From contig JASWHV010000012.1 of the NCBI GenBank assembly GCA_030760725.1, positions 85,200,968 through 85,264,967 on the forward strand: DNA of 64,000 bases. The letters are read 5' to 3'. The stretch comes from Neostapfia colusana. Lineage: Eukaryota; Streptophyta; Magnoliopsida; Poales; Poaceae. This document shows, one piece after another, positions 10,262 to 21,235 of the stretch. Numbering within the stretch: the first letter of the stretch is position 1; every line of letters starts with the position of its first letter. Position numbers and translations under genes: made by a program. Under the pieces are notes generated by a model. It was not told where the DNA came from. It did not search any database and worked only from the letters and a program-made list of their open reading frames with translations.

Positions 10262-11298
10262 CTACACAGCAGCACAATACATCGATGACTCAATACTGGG
10301 GTTAGTTAAAAGACTTTTAGGAATCCAGTACTGAGTCACATGACGTCCAGCAGGAATAACACGCGAAAGCTGAGAAGGTACAGCAGGTTTATGAGCCAAA
10401 CATCGAAAATTTTTGTTCCCAACTACTGACTTAGAAGATGTGTTATATGTAGCACAAAAAACAGTAGGTCCGGGAGCAAGTTTTTGACTCATTACAGCAG
10501 TTTGCAAGCTCCGAACATTCGGTCTAGCAGATTTTGCTTGGTTGTTATGTGATCTAGCAAGTATTCTTTGTTTCTTATCGTGTTTAGCTAGTCTATAACA
10601 AAAATCCATGACATGACCATCTCTACCACAGTAGGTACAATGAAAAATAACCTTATTATCATATCTAGATGAGCAAGCAACACGTTTATTAGAACCCGAA
10701 TGGGACAGTACTCCTGCAGATTTGAAAATCACCTCTTTTTGTCTAGGAGCTGTTTGAATCAAACTGCTTCCTAATGACTTTACAACTTTAGGTGGGTGTG
10801 TCTTAGCATGAGCATGAGAATTGAAACCTAAACCAGTTTTATCATTACAAGACTTGGAAGAATTCAGCAGCAAGTTTAGGTTCTTATTTGCATTAGAAAA
10901 CCGATCTAGTGTCCTATGCATGTCATCAAGTTTATTGGACAGATCAAAGCAGTTTTCACATGAAGTTTTTCCTTTTAGTTTGCAATTTGAACAATATTTA
11001 ACTTCATGCACACGTAAAGCATTGTTCAAAATAGAAATCTCATTCATAGCATCATTTAGTTTCTTATTCAGATCATCACATGAAGAACAATGCAAATCAA
11101 TTGTAGAACAACAAGCATCTTTCAAATTTTTATCATTAAGTGCAGCAAGCTCTTTGTTCTTTTCAATTTCAAGTTCAAGTTTATCAAGTGTAGATGCGTG
11201 TGCACTTCTTAAAGAGGATAATTGTTCATAAATCAAATCACATGAGGAACAAGAATCATCACTAGGAATCAAAGTTTTTAAACGATTAATTTCAGATT
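10262..11298 (-). pseudogene. Copia gag distal part: coiled coil and second zinc knuckle
   Basis: About 340 codons are open. The first part is Leu/Lys/Glu-rich with repeated Cys-Ser-Ser-Cys and Cys-Ser-Asn-Cys pairs (coiled-coil-like). A CX2CX4HX4C knuckle (CTYCGRDGHVMDFC) and a basic tail follow. A TAG near 10,262 separates it from the protease. It joins the proximal gag at 19,587-20,816 across element B. Confidence 0.85.
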
Positions 11299-11303
11299 CT
11301 AGT
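11299..11303. repeat. Left target-site duplication of element B (ctagt)
   Basis: ctagt precedes the LTR terminus TGTCGAAG and recurs at 19,582-19,586. Confidence 0.93.
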
Positions 11304-12430
11304 TGTCGAAGTGTTCGGTCGACACTTCCCCCGGGCCTGCACTGGGCAGCCCGCGGAGGTTCTTTTTCAGTGGGGCTAGTCCCTTGCGGAGAGCTTGAGC
11401 GTATGGACGAGTTAGTAAGAGCTTGACACGGCGAGTTTTACGTGGTTCAGGCCACCGGAGCGTCAAACCCTACGTCCACGGCGAGCTATGGAGCTCGTTG
11501 TATTGCTTGCTGCTCAGAACCGGAGTCCTGAGCTTGGGGGTGAGTTACAGCTTGGGTGTGAATGGCTAGCGTATGAGTTGCGGAGATGCGAACCCAGGGT
11601 GCGAATGGCTAGAGTGCGAACCCCTACTATCGTCGCCTACCCGAGCCTTTTATAGTCCAAGACTCGGGTGGCTTACAAGGGGGGCCCAGGACCCGACAGG
11701 TGGTCCCGGGGAGATTGTTTGTCATCTACCGTATCTGCAGTTATGCCGGTAGTTGTCTATGGCGAAGGCTTCTGAGTCTTCGTCTTGCAGCCCTGCCCAT
11801 GCCGCATGCTAGTCGTAGTGGATGATGACGGCGGGGACGGCATGGGATGTCTTGTCGCTGCGTTTATTGGCTGGCAGGCTCTGACACCGCGCGCCAGTCT
11901 GTGATGCGACTGGGCGCAACGGCACCTGACAGAGGCGTGCTCCGCGTCTCCGCGTCTCGGGAAGACGCGGGCCTTGAATACCTTGTACAGGCAAGGTATG
12001 GGGCGTCTTTACGCCCGCTGCCTAACGCTCGGGGGCAGGCAGCGCCGTTCTGCTGGCCACGTGGCGGGCCCGGAGCCCTCCTTAGAGGACAGGGGGGGTC
12101 CGGCCCCGCGGGACACGTGGAGCCTTCGGACCTCTCCCCGCGGAGGGGGAGGTTCGGCTTCTGTCGGCCATGTGGCGGGCCCGGAGCTCCTCTCTGAGGA
12201 GAGGGAGGTCCGGCCCCGCCGGATACGTGGCACCTTCAGACCTCTCTCCCGCGGAGGGGGAGGTCCGACTTCTGTATGCCACGTGGCGGGCCCGGAGCTC
12301 TCCTCTGAGGAGAGGGAGGTCCGGCCCCGCCGGACGCGTGGCGCCTTCGGAGCTCTCCCTGCGGAGAAGGGCGAGTCCCTTAGGCATTTTCCCTTGTGCG
12401 TGGGGGTACCCCATATTGCGGGTACCGACA
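11304..12430 (-). repeat. 3' LTR of element B
   Basis: In plus orientation it reads TGTCGAAG...GGTACCGACA; on the minus strand it is the 3' LTR, next to the purine-rich tract. It has the same G-box array (about 12,055-12,335) and a TATA within a near-perfect inverted repeat near 11,640-11,672. Confidence 0.93.
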
Positions 12431-12455
12431 GTGGCCCCCGGCCCCATCTCGGGGG
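12431..12455 (-). other. Polypurine-tract region of element B
   Basis: On the minus strand a G-rich stretch ending GGGGGCCAC abuts the TG of the 3' LTR, as in element A. Confidence 0.6.
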
Positions 12456-12923
12456 AGAGAGCGAGCCCGAGGTGGGACCTCCGTCTCTTCTGATCCGCGC
12501 ACATTCTCTAAGTCCCGCATTGACCGCTGCCGGAGCACGAACGGCCACGGGATCGTGGGAGCGTGCGCCCACTTGACGGTTGCTTTTACTGCGGCGGTTC
12601 CCAAGACTGCCACTTCTGCACGTTGCGGCACTTTCTTCGGGAACCGCTGAAGTGCCTTGCCGGCTTGTCTTCTTAGGAGACTGACTCCTTGACCCACCGC
12701 TTCAGTCGGGCGGCTTGGGTCCACCTGTCATTGGCGCTCGGTCTTGGAGCCGGAGCGTTTGCCGATGCGGCGTATTCTAAGAGTTCCGAATCGCTTGGAA
12801 TTGCACCCGGGAAGGTTTTATTAGAGGGGATCTTACCCGCATTGCGGCTTCCCTTCGCACTTCCCAGAGCTTCTTCCTGGACTCTTGTGCCTTTGCCCTC
12901 TTGCCCTTGAGTCCTCCCTCGTC

Positions 12924-14674
12924 ATGGCCTCCAATCCGCCACCAGAGAAGAAGCGCGCTCGATCTCCTCCAACGGCGGCGTCCGTGCCAAGTCGGGAACC
13001 TGGGGTGTCTGTACCTCCTGTTTCTGGAGATGGCACTCCCTCCGGTGGCGACTCAAAGAGGCCCAGGGCTGATGCGTTGGGGGAGCCTCTAGGGTGTCCC
13101 ATGCTCCGCCAGTTCAAGCAACTGCGGAGCGGCCGTCAGTGACGGCGGCGGGCTCTGGGAGTCCTACCCCGGCTCGGAAGTCGGGGTTCAGAGCCCGCTG
13201 GAGTGTTCGCGCTTCCCGGCCATCCCCTACTGGCGGGGAGTCTGTGCCATTGCGCTCGGAACCCGGGACAGCTGCCGCGGCCCCCAAGCCAGCGTGAGTT
13301 TCTCCTGTTCCGGTGTGCTCAGACTCCGTGGCGGCGTCATCTCTTCCTGTTGAGACGGCCGTCGCGGCTCCCAGGCCAGCACAGGTCGACCCTGCACCAG
13401 GCGGCCCGGCCTTTATTCCAGCACCGCCTTCCCCGGCTCGCCCCTCTCCACAGGTCAAGAAGCCAGAAGCTAAAGAGAGCCCGGCAGGTCCGGCTGCCAA
13501 AGCCCCGGCGCCAGCTTCTCGTGACCGGCGTCTTGTCTCGGTCGCTGGTGCATCGACTCCTCTTGAGGACGAGGTGATGGAGGAGGTCGGGGGAACTGCC
13601 CCGGCCTCTGTTGCTCCACTGCCCCTGGCGGATGCCTTCGCGCTTGTCGAGACGAGCATCCGGTAGGTCTTGGCTGCACTAGGTCGCGAGCGGGAGGAGT
13701 ATACAGTTGAACGGGATCGCCTCCTCACCTGGGGGAACCTTTTGCGGGAGCGGACCGCGAAGGTCAAGGGCGAGCTCGACTCCAGGCAGGAGTTGCTCGA
13801 CTTCAGGGAAGTGCTCCTCGACCGGCTGAAGCGGGCTGTCAACCGCATGGACGCCGAATCGCGGCGGATCAACAGGGAGGCCCTGGAGGCACACGCCCGG
13901 GCCGAGGAGAGCCTCTCTGCCGCTGAGGAGATACGGCAGCGGTTGGAGCGCCGTAAACTCGTCGTTGAGGAACGGGAGCGTTCCACAGCAGCCGAGGCGG
14001 AGAGGGTCGCCGCGCAGCTGGCGGCGGGAGAGGATGACCTTCGAGCTCGGATCGAGGAGCTAGAGATTTTGAAGGCAGACCTCGACTTGAGGGAGGAACA
14101 GGTCTCCCATGAACGCCGGGCGGTCTTGGATCGGGAGTTGGCCACAGACTTCAAGGCTGCTGAGTTGGAGCAGCTCGCCAAGACTCTCCACCTTCGGGAG
14201 AGTTCCCTGGCGGCCAAGGAGAAGGAATTCTCCGAGAGAAACCTAGAGGCCCTGCAGGCAGCCCGCCGCGAGGTGGAGGAGCTCTCGGCCTTGCGGTCCT
14301 CCGTGGCTCATGCGGTCTCAAGCTTCGTTGATCGAGCGGGGTCCGCCCTGATCCCTCTTGGCTTCAGTCCGGTGAGGGCAGCGGCTCCTGCGTTGAAGGT
14401 GGCGGAGGTGATCCTTGTGCTGGAGTCGATCGGCGCCAAGCTGGATAGGCTAGACTCGGTGGTCGCCAGCGAGCTCGAGGTCGAGGGACGCGACCTAGCC
14501 TTAGAGGTCGCCTCACATGTGTTGGCATGCTTCAAGAGCCGCGACCCCTCTTTCTCCCTGGAACCAGCGAGAGAGGGCCCAGCCGTGGAGCGGGAGGAAG
14601 CTGCCAGGGCTGAAGTCAAGGATGTGGCCGCCCTTGTAGCCGCTAGGTTCCGGCATGAGCCGGGAGGTCCTTAG
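12924..14674 (+). pseudogene. Antisense ORF of element B (coiled-coil protein)
   Basis: ATG at 12,924 opens MASNPPPEKKRARSPP as in element A. The 334-codon coiled-coil block (13,670-14,674) is uninterrupted (GREREEYTVERDRLL ... EELEILKADLDLREEQVSHERR). Upstream there is a one-base deletion in a G run near 13,080, a TGA near 13,293 where element A has Arg, and the TAG at 13,664-13,666 that both elements share. The frameshift differs from the one in element A. The conserved coiled coil suggests past selection in the source family. Confidence 0.75.
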
Positions 14675-16700
14675 GACTTGTTTCTCCCTTTTTGTCGAGT
14701 CTGTAGTCCAGCTCATGGAGCCTCGCATAATTTGACTCTTTTAGATATTTGTGTTTGCGATGCCTTTTCTCTCCTTCTTGGCTTTGCCTGACTGAGTCCG
14801 TAGCTCCGCAAGGTACTCAGAGGCCCTTTCCAATCTCGGAGCTCTGCACAGACACCTTCCCTGGGTCCTAACTGTGTTAGGGGCCCCCGGGGGTCTCCGG
14901 ATCTCGCCCTATGGGGAGCTCCAGATATGCCTGCCATGTGGCGGATCCGGAGCCCCTCCTAGGGAGGCGGGAGCTCTGGCCATGCTGGACACGTAGGGCT
15001 TTCGGAGCCCTCCCACCGAGGGGGAGGCCCGGTTTCCGCCTGCCACGTGGCGAGTCCGAAGCCCCCCTCAGGGGAGGCGGGAGCCCCGGGCCCGCTAGAC
15101 ACGTGGGGCCTTCGGGCCTCACCCCTGCTGAAGAGGCGGGACCCAGTCCTTCCAGTCCTAGGCCGGAGTAGTTGGTAGCTCCTTTCCCCCCGCTTCATGC
15201 AGTCCCCGTTGCCGTAACCTGGAGGTCCTGCACACAGACAGAGGAAACGTAATTCTCCTCGGGGGGTCCTCCCCTCCCGTCTCCTAGTCTTATTCGGCTT
15301 ACGATCCTGATCCGTTATACGGGGCTTGGGCAATTCTGTGCTCGAGGCGCCGGAGCTCCGGCTCCCTCCGAGGTCCGGGTACGGTCGTCCGATCCCTAGT
15401 ACCGGGCCGTGCGCTAGGGAAGCAGAGTGCACGTGCTTTGGGTTCATGACCAGGCAAAGCGGTTGTACTCCCCTGTACCTCCGGAGGGCAGGATGCGCAC
15501 GCTTTGGGCTCGGGGCCTGCTAAGCGGGATACGCACCCTGGACCCCCCATGCACAACGCAAGCCTTTCCTGGAGGTGACCAACTGGCACCGCAAAACCTG
15601 ACCGGGGGAGGCCTGAGAGACTCACTCGGCCATCGGCAGGTGCCTCAAGCGCGGCCGCCCTCGGTAGGATAGCGAATGCTGACTATGGATGAGCGCGGGA
15701 GAGAGGGAGCTAGATGTACGATGAACATACATAGATAGTGCGATCATAAAAATTAATGCATAATTTAAATGAGCGCATTAGAGGGAGCTAAGTAGAACAA
15801 GTTTCTGTGTTCATGCCCATAGGTGGAATTCTGGCTGTACATGGAGGCAATCATCCGCTTCGTCTACAAGGGAAGCAAGACTCTACGTGCTTAGGGTCGG
15901 AACCAGGCTAAACTGGACGTAGTCCGGTACCGTCCCTTAAGACTTAGCTGCCTCAAGCACTGTTCCTAAATTCTATGGGATTCATTACAGAAGGGAATGA
16001 CCCTGTTCTACTAATGCTCGGGGAGTAGGACTTACAGTGTTGCTCCATGCCAAGGGTTTTGGGAGTGGATCCCACACTCGGTTGAAAGGCATGTGTACCT
16101 GGGGCGGCAACTTTTCTTGATTCGGAAGGGACCTTCCCTGCTGGGGGAGAGTTTATAGGTCCTTCTCAGGAAAGAGTGTGCCGCGACACCAGGTTGCCCT
16201 TCTGCAGGTCCCTGATGCGTTCGGTTCTTTGGCGGTAGTGCTTAGAGCATCAGCCGAGACCGCGCGTTGTGGGGTGTTACCTGCAGCCGAGTCTCGTCAA
16301 CGAGGTTGTCATCTTCACGCTGGATCAGGTCCTGCGTGGCTTCTCCTGGGTGCCCCCGGGGAGTTCTCCCCTTCTGGCTAAGGCCTTCAAGGGGTAGGTG
16401 GACCCGGGCTCGCCTTGGAAGACCTAAGGCGTCTTCCCCTTCTGGCAAGGCCTTCAAGGGGTTGACAGACCTTGGGCGGCCCCCGGGAGGTATGACCGAG
16501 GCACGGAGGCGTACTCTCGGGTGAGGCTGGCCCGACATTGCACCATTGTGATCGGTGCTTGGGCTGCTGCGACTACTTGGGGCTTCTCCAAGGTTGACGC
16601 CGCAGCAGTGCAGCCTCCAATGACCTGGGAAGGCAGCCACAGCCGGCTACCGCCCCGGCCCGTCACCATCGGAGCTGGAGTCCTCACTGTTATGCATTGT
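14675..16700 (-). other. Non-coding internal spacer of element B
   Basis: Inverted counterpart of 4,034-6,005. No pol domain was found. It includes the internal CACGTG array near 14,930-15,130. Confidence 0.7.
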
Positions 16701-16721
16701 CTTTATGACACGCTGAGGCTC

Positions 16722-18395
16722 CTAAAACCCCACCTGGTGGGCGGCGATGACTGGAGCGTCGACTTTTTGCTTGCCATCCCTCTGAGGGTAGGGCGGTGCT
16801 TCTGCTCTCTGCTGTCTTCCTTTGCGGAAGCGCTCTGCGAGCCTCTGGATATCCCAGCACTCGGCAGCAGTATGGTTGCCGGTGCCATGCACGGGGCATA
16901 GCCCGCCCTGGTCACCATCCGGGGCCGGTGACTGCCGCTGCCTTTTGTCGGGGCGTGGCCCCCGAGCTCCACTAGTCGTCGCTGCTGCTGCGACGGGAGC
17001 CGCGAACGATGACTTCATCTTGCCACTCCCCCGGTTCTTGGCCTTCTTGCCACCTCCATAGGCAGTAGCGCCGGACCCGGGCTGTCCTCCTGACTCGGAG
17101 GTCGGCAGAGAGTGCCAGTTCTGCCCTTCAGCTGCTCTGGCGCATTTGTCCGCCCGGCTGAAGAGCTCAGAGACGTCGAGGACCTCTCTGGTCACGAGCT
17201 TCTCAAGCATTTTCTCGTCCCGGACACCCTGCCGGAATGCCACCACCACTGAAGCACTTTGAATATGCGGGATGGTGTTGCATACCTGGGAGAACCGCTG
17301 GATGAAAGAGCGCAGCGACTCCCCAGGTTGTTGCTTGACGGCGTGGAGGTCAAGCTCAGTGCCGGGACAGGTGTAGGAGCTGCCGAAGTTGGCGACGAAC
17401 TGCCGGTAGAGCTCTCCCCAGGAAGTTATGGACCCCTGAGGGAGATTCATGAGCCAAGACCAAGCTGGGCCGGTCAAGGCGACGGGGAAGTAGTTGGCCA
17501 AGACAGTCTCGTCCCCTCCTGCGGCAAGTACGACGGTGGAGTAGATCTGGAGGAACTCCGCCGGGTTGACGCTGCCGTCGTACTTCTCAGACAGGTGCGG
17601 CCGAAACTTGCGCGGCCACTTCGCGAAGCGAAGGTGGGGAGCGAGGGACGCACATCCTGCTTCTGTTGTCATAGGTATTGGTGTCGCGAACACTTGGTTC
17701 GTACCGGGCACAGTGTACCCCGGTATGGGCAAGGTTGCACCATAGGCCGGGGGCGCCGTTTGCAGGACATATGACTGTGGCATATTCTGCACGTCGTAAG
17801 CCTGGGGCAGAGATCATGTGGCGAAAGTCTGCTCTTCAGGCTGGGTCGAGGCTGACGTCATGCTGTCGCCAGCCTCTTGGTTGCGACGCCTTTCTCGGCG
17901 TTGCTCGAGGTATACCCGGGCATCTTGACCCAAGTGACACCGCTCCAGCTCTGTCCTCAGATCCATCGACTGGAGCCTGGTGGAGCTGGAATCTGCCGTC
18001 TGCTCGTCAACCATTGGCGTGCGCATCAGCATCACAGCCGGTTGGTCGGAGCGTCGTCCCCGCTGAAGTCGAGGGTTTGCGGTGGCGACGACGAGACGGT
18101 CTACGTCGCGGATCCACTGTTGGGTCGCTGCCTGAGGCGTGTCCCCAGCAGGTGGATTGTGCAGTAGCGCTCTTGCTGCAGCTAGCGCACCCCCACCAGG
18201 TACGCCCAGCGCTACTGAAGACCTGACGCTGGTTGGAGCCTGCATTGCCGGGGTCGGCGCTGCCAGAGCCGGTTGCTAGCTCCCAGCTTGTACCGACACA
18301 CTCCGTCCTGAGTGTGTTGACATGTACTCCCCCCTGGTCGCGGTTTGCCACGGACGCGGGGGAGGAGAGTTTGCCGCTGAAGGAAGCTTCGTCAT
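16722..18395 (-). pseudogene. gag of element B
   Basis: It starts at ATG 18,395 (MTKLPS) and has one internal TGA near 17,813, between the N-terminal region and the capsid part. The Retrotrans_gag block is then open (KFRPHLSEKYDG, FLQIYSTVVLAAGGDE, AWSWLMNLPQGS, SSYTCPGTELDLHAVKQQPGESLRSFIQRFSQV, FRQGVRDEKMLEKLVTREV), followed by the CPVHGTGNHTAAEC knuckle-like motif. A TAG near 16,722 removes about 30 C-terminal residues present in element A. It is better preserved than the gag of A. Confidence 0.9.
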
Positions 18396-18433
18396 CTTCG
18401 TCGGCGGAAACTCGTCGCGCAAGGGGAAAAGTC

Positions 18434-18451
18434 CCCCTTCCTGGCGCGCCA
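18434..18451 (-). other. Primer-binding site of element B
   Basis: On the minus strand, TGGCGCGCCAGGAAGG follows the 5' LTR by two bases. It differs from the PBS of A at one position. Confidence 0.78.
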
Positions 18452-18453
18452 AA

Positions 18454-19581
18454 TGTCGAAGTGTTCGGTCGACACTTCCCCCGGGCCTGCACTAGGCAGC
18501 CCGCAGAGGTTCTTTTTTCAGTGGGGCTAGTCCCTTGCAGAGAGCTTGAGCATATGGACGAGTTAGTAAGAGCTTGACACGGCGAGTTTTACGTGGTTCA
18601 GGCCGCCGGAGCGTAAAACCCTACGTCCACGGCGAGCTATGGAGCTCGCTGTATTGCTTGCTGCTCAGAACCGGAGTTCTGAGCTTGGGGGTGAGTTACA
18701 GCTTAGGTGCGAATGGCTAGCGTATGAGTTGCGGAGATGCGAACCCAGGGTGCGAATGGCTAGAGTGCGAACCCCTGCTATCGTCGCCTACCCGAGCCTT
18801 TTATAGTCCAAGACTCGGGTGGCTTTCAAGGGGGGGCCGGGAGCCGACAGGTGGTCCCAGGGAGATTGTCTTTCATCTACCGTATCTGCAGTTATGCCGG
18901 TAGTTGTCTCTGGTGAAGGCTTCTGAGTCTTCATCTTGCAGCCCTGCCCATGCCGCATGCTAGTCGTAGTGGATGATGACGGCGGGGGCGGCATGGGATG
19001 TCTTGTCGCTGCATTTATTGGCTGGCAGGCTCTGACACCGCGCGTCAGTCTGTGATGCGACTTAGCGCAACGGCACCTGACAGAGGCGTGCTCCGCGTCT
19101 CCGCGTCTCGGGAAGATGCGGGCCTTGAATACCTTGTACGGGCAAGGTATGGGGCGTCTTTATGCCCGCTGCCTAACGCTCGGGGGCAGGCAACACCGTT
19201 CTGCTGGCCACGTGGCGGGCCCGGAGCCCTCCTTAGAGGAGAGGGGGGGTCCGGCCCCGCGGGACACGTGGAGCCTTCGGACCTCTCCTCGCGGAGGGGG
19301 AGGTTCGGCTTCTGTCGGCCACGTGGCGGGCCCGGAGCTCCTCTCTGAGGAGAGGGAGGTCCGGACCCGCCGGATACGTGGCACCTTCGGACCTCTCGCC
19401 CACGGAGGTGGAGGTCCGGCTTCTGTATGCCACATGGCGGGCCCGGAGCTCTCCTCTGAGGAGAGGGAGGTCCGGCCCCGCCGGACGCGTGGCGCCTTCG
19501 GAGCTCTCCCTGCGGAGAAGGGCGAGTCCCTTAGGCATTTTCCCTTGTGCGCGGGGGTACCCCATATCGCGGGTACCGACA
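18454..19581 (-). repeat. 5' LTR of element B
   Basis: About 1,128 bp, from TGTCGAAG to GTACCGACA in plus orientation, pairing with 11,304-12,430. It is followed by the TSD ctagt. Confidence 0.93.
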
Positions 19582-19586
19582 CTAGT
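19582..19586. repeat. Right target-site duplication of element B (ctagt)
   Basis: Exact repeat of 11,299-11,303. Confidence 0.93.
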
Positions 19587-20816
19587 GATTCAATTTTAAC
19601 AGCATTGTTCCAAAGTTTTTTATCTTTTTTCTTTAATATAACAGTGGCATGAGAAATAGCATCACACATTTCTTCGCAAGTGGGACATACCTCTTCATCG
19701 TCGTTGTTGTGTTCTGCCTCCTCGGAGCTTGAACTTGACTTGCTCGCCATGCAGCACATATTTGCCATAGCTTCTTCATCTTCATCACTAACGGTGTCCA
19801 CATCACTTGAGCCAAAATCTTGAAGTGCAGAGATCATACTATGCACTATGTTGCGCATTGATAAATCTTTCTTCTTCTTATTCTTTGCAAACGATTTCTT
19901 CGGCCTTGTTTGCTTTTCTTCACGTGAAGTCGGACCTGAAAGGTTAGCGCACTCCGTACGAAAATGTCCTGTCTTACCACATTCAAAACATCGTTGAGGT
20001 CCGGAGCTTCCTCTCCTTCTAGTTCTCACATTTTGCAATGCTTTTGAGAACCGAGTAGAGATGAGTGCAGGCTCCTCCTCTAGAAACTCTTCAATCTGTT
20101 CAAGGGTTAGAGAGGACAGCAAAGAGAGTGCACCACTAGATGATGATTGACTAGAACTAGACATGTCACGTTGCAAAACAAATGCAATAGACTTGTTGGG
20201 GTTTTTACATGAGATGATGTCAATTTCATGAGTTTTCAATTTAGAATAAAGCACGTCTAAAGTAAGAGAACTCATGACAGTAGATTCACGAATAGATGTA
20301 ACTTTCATCTCCCAAATTGACATATCTAATACTCCTAACAATTATCTAGCATTTTCAGCATCTGAAAAGTTAACATTGACACTATGCAAGTTGCTGAGAA
20401 TTTTATTAAAGCGAACAAAAAGGTCGTCAATTGACTCACCAGGTTGCATCTCAAAACGCATGTATTCTTTCTTGGACATATCTTGCCTTACCTCCTTGAT
20501 CGTATTGGATCCTTCATGGTAGTCACAAAGAGCTTTCCAAACATCATATGCAGATCGGAGGTGTGCAACACGGTCGAAGTCGCTTTGAGTCAATCCTTGG
20601 ATGATCAAGTTGCGAGCCTTGTTGTTGTTGTCAACATCTCTCATGTTCGCAGCCGTAACTTGATCGTTGGGTGGTACAGCGAATTTCCGGTAGACCTTTT
20701 CTCATATGGCGAAGCCTTGCGCCTATATGTAGGCCTCCATCCGCGCCTTCCAAACCTGAAAATCGATGTCATTAAAGACACAAGGTTTTGCGGAGTACTT
20801 CTCCATGATGTTTAGT
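19587..20816 (-). pseudogene. Copia gag proximal part
   Basis: ATG at 20,816 opens MEKYSAKPCVFNDIDFQVWKAR, typical of the gag N-terminus of Copia elements. Then come a capsid-like segment (AYDVWKALCDYHEGS, KKEYMRFEMQPGESIDDLFVRF), a Ser-rich linker and the knuckle CFECGKTGHFRTEC (CX2CX4HX4C, about 19,960-20,000). An acidic region rich in Asp/Glu follows. At least three in-frame stops (two near 20,700-20,740, one near 20,342) disable it. Confidence 0.9.
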
Positions 20817-20853
20817 CAAAACACGTGCAAATCATAAAGATTAGAGCACCTTG

Positions 20854-20865
20854 GCTCTGATACCA
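20854..20865 (-). other. Copia primer-binding site (initiator-Met type)
   Basis: On the minus strand it reads TGGTATCAGAGC, the usual plant Copia PBS complementary to initiator tRNA-Met, two bases inside the LTR end at 20,868. Confidence 0.93.
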
Positions 20866-20867
20866 AT

Positions 20868-20963
20868 TGTAGGATCGAAGAGCACATGAAAAGATACCGT
20901 AGGGGGTAAATGGTAGATTAAAACTTTTCGCAGCGGAAACAACAAAAACCCCTTAGCAAAAAA
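20868..20963 (-). repeat. Truncated 5' LTR of the Copia element
   Basis: About 96 bp matching the first ~96 bp (plus orientation) of the full LTR at 21,236-22,833 with a few mismatches (TGTAGGATCGAAGAGC...). It ends abruptly at a poly-A run and continues into host-element sequence (GCAAGTGTCC...). The remaining ~1.5 kb of this LTR is missing, which points to a deletion or illegitimate recombination. Confidence 0.85.
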
Positions 20964-21235
20964 GCAAGTGTCCTTTACCACTTTGCTCCTATTTAGGAAT
21001 TTTAGTTAGATTTGCATGCATTGTCTTAATATGAATCTCATGCTACGGTTGTTTACTAGAATTTCCATATCTTTCTTGTAGCCTGGGTTTAGGTTAGATA
21101 AGATTTACTTTATGTCGTTTACTCATGCTTAGCCCTGCTTAGATGATGGGATGGGAGTAATTTTCAATAATGTTATTATTATGATCATTGAGGATGTGTT
21201 GTGGTGCTATATATGGTGTATATATATATGGAGAG
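20964..21235 (-). mobile_element. Host LTR-element fragment, distal part (same family as 57,381-61,860)
   Basis: The reverse complement aligns by eye along its length with about 58,520-58,770, for example CAGGGCTAAGCATG versus TAGGGCTAAGCATG, and the ACCTAGGCTACAAG-type block. It shows that the Copia LTRs sit inside an older copy of that family. Confidence 0.8.

Larger units (their letters stand above)
11304..19581 (-). mobile_element. Element B: second copy of the non-autonomous gypsy family, inverted relative to A
   Basis: An 8,278-bp element flanked by ctagt, inserted in the Copia gag on the strand opposite to element A. It has LTRs of about 1,127 and 1,128 bp, a PBS and PPT in minus orientation, a decayed gag on the minus strand, and the antisense coiled-coil ORF on the plus strand. 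The layout matches element A. Its LTRs carry about 27 extra bases, a short local duplication near 11,590-11,620 and 18,745-18,775 (GCGAACCC...GGCTAGAGTGCGAACCCC), so A and B come from different source copies. Confidence 0.93.
1..20963 (-). mobile_element. Degenerate Ty1/Copia LTR retrotransposon, interrupted by two gypsy elements
   Basis: Read on the minus strand, the order is truncated 5' LTR (20,868-20,963), initiator-Met-type PBS, gag with a zinc knuckle, a coiled-coil region with a second zinc knuckle, protease, GAG-pre-integrase, integrase and the start of reverse transcriptase. Integrase before RT is the Copia order. The rest of RT, RNase H and the 3' LTR lie beyond position 1. Elements A (1,129-9,349) and B (11,304-19,581) interrupt it. 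Several in-frame stops (gag, before the protease motif, before pre-integrase, at the start of RT) show that it is dead. The lineage within Copia is not assigned. Confidence 0.92.
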
